Below are positions 62,951 to 64,000 of a stretch of DNA of 64,000 nucleotides, in pieces. A program made the translations under genes and the position numbers. Under the pieces are notes generated by a model. That model saw nothing but the letters and a program-made list of their open reading frames with translations, searched no databases and was not told the origin of the DNA. Position 1 is the first letter of the stretch. Every line of letters begins with the position of its first letter. Source of the DNA: Pacificispira spongiicola (lineage in GTDB: Bacteria > Pseudomonadota > Alphaproteobacteria > UBA8366 > Aestuariispiraceae); contig NZ_JABBNT010000005.1 in NCBI RefSeq assembly GCF_012926505.1, positions 434,001 through 498,000 of the forward strand, written 5' to 3'.

Positions 62951-64000
62951 TTAGAACTGCTTGGCCAGGGTCAGCTTGAACGTCCGGCCCTTCGCCTGGT
63001 CATTGGCCAGGAATTCGCGATAGGCCTTGTCCATGACGTTATCGACCCCGAAGCGGAATTCCGCGTCCTTCAGGTAGCCTTCATCCGGCGTCCAATTGAC
63101 ATAGACGTCGTGGACGACATAGCCGTCGCTGGGTGTGGTGAAGGTAGAGCTGAATTTCGTCTGCTCACGGGCAAAGACCCCGCGCCAACCGAAGTCCAAA
63201 TCGTATTCCGGCATGCGGCCGCCCAGCGTCAGGACCAATTCGTCCGCAGGGATCGTGTCCAGATGGGCATCGGTTTCCGTGTCTTCACCACGGATCATCG
63301 TGTAGGCGGCCCGGCTGTAGAAGTAGTCGGAGTTATAAGAGGCCTCCAACTCGACCCCTTTGATCTCCGCTTCCCCCACATTTCGATAAGGGGCGGTGCG
63401 CGCCGCCCGCTCAATCAGGTCGTTGACCTTGTTCAGGAAAACGGTTCCCTTCGCAGACAGGGCATCCCGTTCCAACGCGACATTGTCGAGCGTCATCGAC
63501 ACGCCGCCTTCATAGTTTAGCGACTGTTCGGACCCGAGTTGGGCATTGCCGCTGCCGCCGTCGTACAGTTCGTCGATAACCGGCATACGTTCGGTATAGG
63601 CGACCGACCCGAAGACGCCCCAGTTCCGGTTCAACTTGTACATCGCCGCCAATTTGGGCGAGACAGCAGAGGCTTGGAAATCTTGACGGTTGCCAGTCAC
63701 GTCGTCATTCGGCTCCAATTCCTGCCAATCGACGCGGATACCGGGGATCAGGGTCAGGGTATCGTTCCAAATGAACTCGTTCTGAGCGAAGACACCGATA
63801 CGGTCACCTTCCCCGCCCGGATGAATACTCACATTCGTGCCGCTGAAGCTCGTTGTGGATTCCTTGTCCGCAGTACGTTTTTGCAGCACGTATTCCATGC
63901 CCGCCGTCAGGAAGTTTTCATACCCGTCACCAACGAACGACGCGGTGTTCTGTGCGCGCAAGCTCCAGATTTCATAGTCATAAGTGATCGGATCGTAGAT
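62951..64000 (-). CDS. TonB-dependent heme/hemoglobin receptor, N-terminal part beyond the window
   Basis: The frame stays open to the window edge, so only the C-terminal barrel part (about 350 residues) is seen; the M at 63961 is internal. Beta-barrel repeats such as YKLNRNWGVFGSVAYTERMPVI, the C-terminal strand FKLTLAKQF ending in F, and position beside hmuTUV identify an outer-membrane heme receptor. It is the first visible gene of the operon read leftwards; its promoter is outside the window. Confidence 0.9.
   Translation of the reverse strand: MYDPITYDYEIWSLRAQNTASFVGDGYENFLTAGMEYVLQKRTADKESTTSFSGTNVSIHPGGEGDRIGVFAQNEFIWNDTLTLIPGIRVDWQELEPNDDVTGNRQDFQASAVSPKLAAMYKLNRNWGVFGSVAYTERMPVIDELYDGGSGNAQLGSEQSLNYEGGVSMTLDNVALERDALSAKGTVFLNKVNDLIERAARTAPYRNVGEAEIKGVELEASYNSDYFYSRAAYTMIRGEDTETDAHLDTIPADELVLTLGGRMPEYDLDFGWRGVFAREQTKFSSTFTTPSDGYVVHDVYVNWTPDEGYLKDAEFRFGVDNVMDKAYREFLANDQAKGRTFKLTLAKQF

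Noticed and set aside
1-64000. CRISPR arrays, insertion sequences, prophage or integron features, tRNA and rRNA genes
   Set aside because: No repeated spacer array, transposase, integrase or cloverleaf-like sequence was noticed on reading; a tRNA scan would settle the last point.

Overview
The window is 64 kb of gene-dense, GC-rich DNA with no rRNA, tRNA, CRISPR array, insertion sequence or phage gene that I could find. It looks like the chromosome of a free-living alphaproteobacterium, most likely Rhodospirillales-like. The reasons are an NDUFA12 homologue clustered with MlaD and DUF2155 genes, a ChpT-type phosphotransferase of the CtrA pathway next to a chemotaxis operon, a B12-dependent ribonucleotide reductase of the long alphaproteobacterial type, and a UgpB-A-E-C importer. 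The genus cannot be fixed from this alone.

Layout. 1-10.7 kb: end of a membrane diguanylate cyclase, a soluble double-PAS chemoreceptor, an orphan hydantoinase-like protein, a PaaY-like hexapeptide protein, nrdB, a PilZ-like protein, a metallo-beta-lactamase-fold hydrolase with a PPK2 polyphosphate kinase, a GNAT acetyltransferase, a rhomboid protease and a nitroreductase. 10.7-17.2 kb: signalling block chpT-cheA-cheY-cheB-cheR, with no separate cheW. 17.3-19.4 kb: an M14-type deacylase and an AbrB-family membrane protein. 19.4-31.4 kb: a benzoyl-CoA epoxidation (box) regulon made of a seven-gene operon (flavodoxin, DUF4863, benzoate-CoA ligase, hydrolase, metallo-hydrolase, MaoC hydratase, FadH-like dienoyl-CoA reductase), divergent boxR, and boxC-boxB. 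31.4-38.5 kb: the ugpBAEC importer, divergent from two tandem secreted RNase T2 genes, then agmatinase. 38.5-44.3 kb: a periplasmic binding protein, then the operon cysS-cimA-aldolase-mtnA read leftwards from a short leader. 44.3-46.9 kb: NDUFA12, two MCE/MlaD proteins, a methyltransferase and DUF2155. 47-56 kb: a sarcosine/dimethylglycine dehydrogenase-like protein, nrdJ, a HAD phosphatase, and an Lrp/alanine dehydrogenase divergent pair. 56-59.8 kb: a TetR-controlled EmrAB-type efflux pump. 59.8-64 kb: a heme uptake operon (TonB receptor, hmuTUV, IsdG-like monooxygenase).

Two regulatory architectures stand out. First, a GGAACTATAGTGCAT-like motif occurs as a pair in front of boxR/flavodoxin and again in front of boxC, and the CTATAG cores are exactly 31 bp apart in both places. 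This is probably the BoxR operator joining the two halves of the benzoate regulon. Second, cysS is preceded by a promoter, a 25-codon open frame with three cysteine codons (two in tandem), and a GC-rich hairpin with a U-rich tail just before the cysS start. This is what a cysteine-sensing transcription attenuator would look like. The operon it would control continues into citramalate synthase and into mtnA plus a FucA-family aldolase, the enzymes of the methylthioribose (DHAP shunt) salvage route, so cysteine supply may be tied to sulfur salvage. All functions are read from the sequence by motif and family recognition; no search was run.
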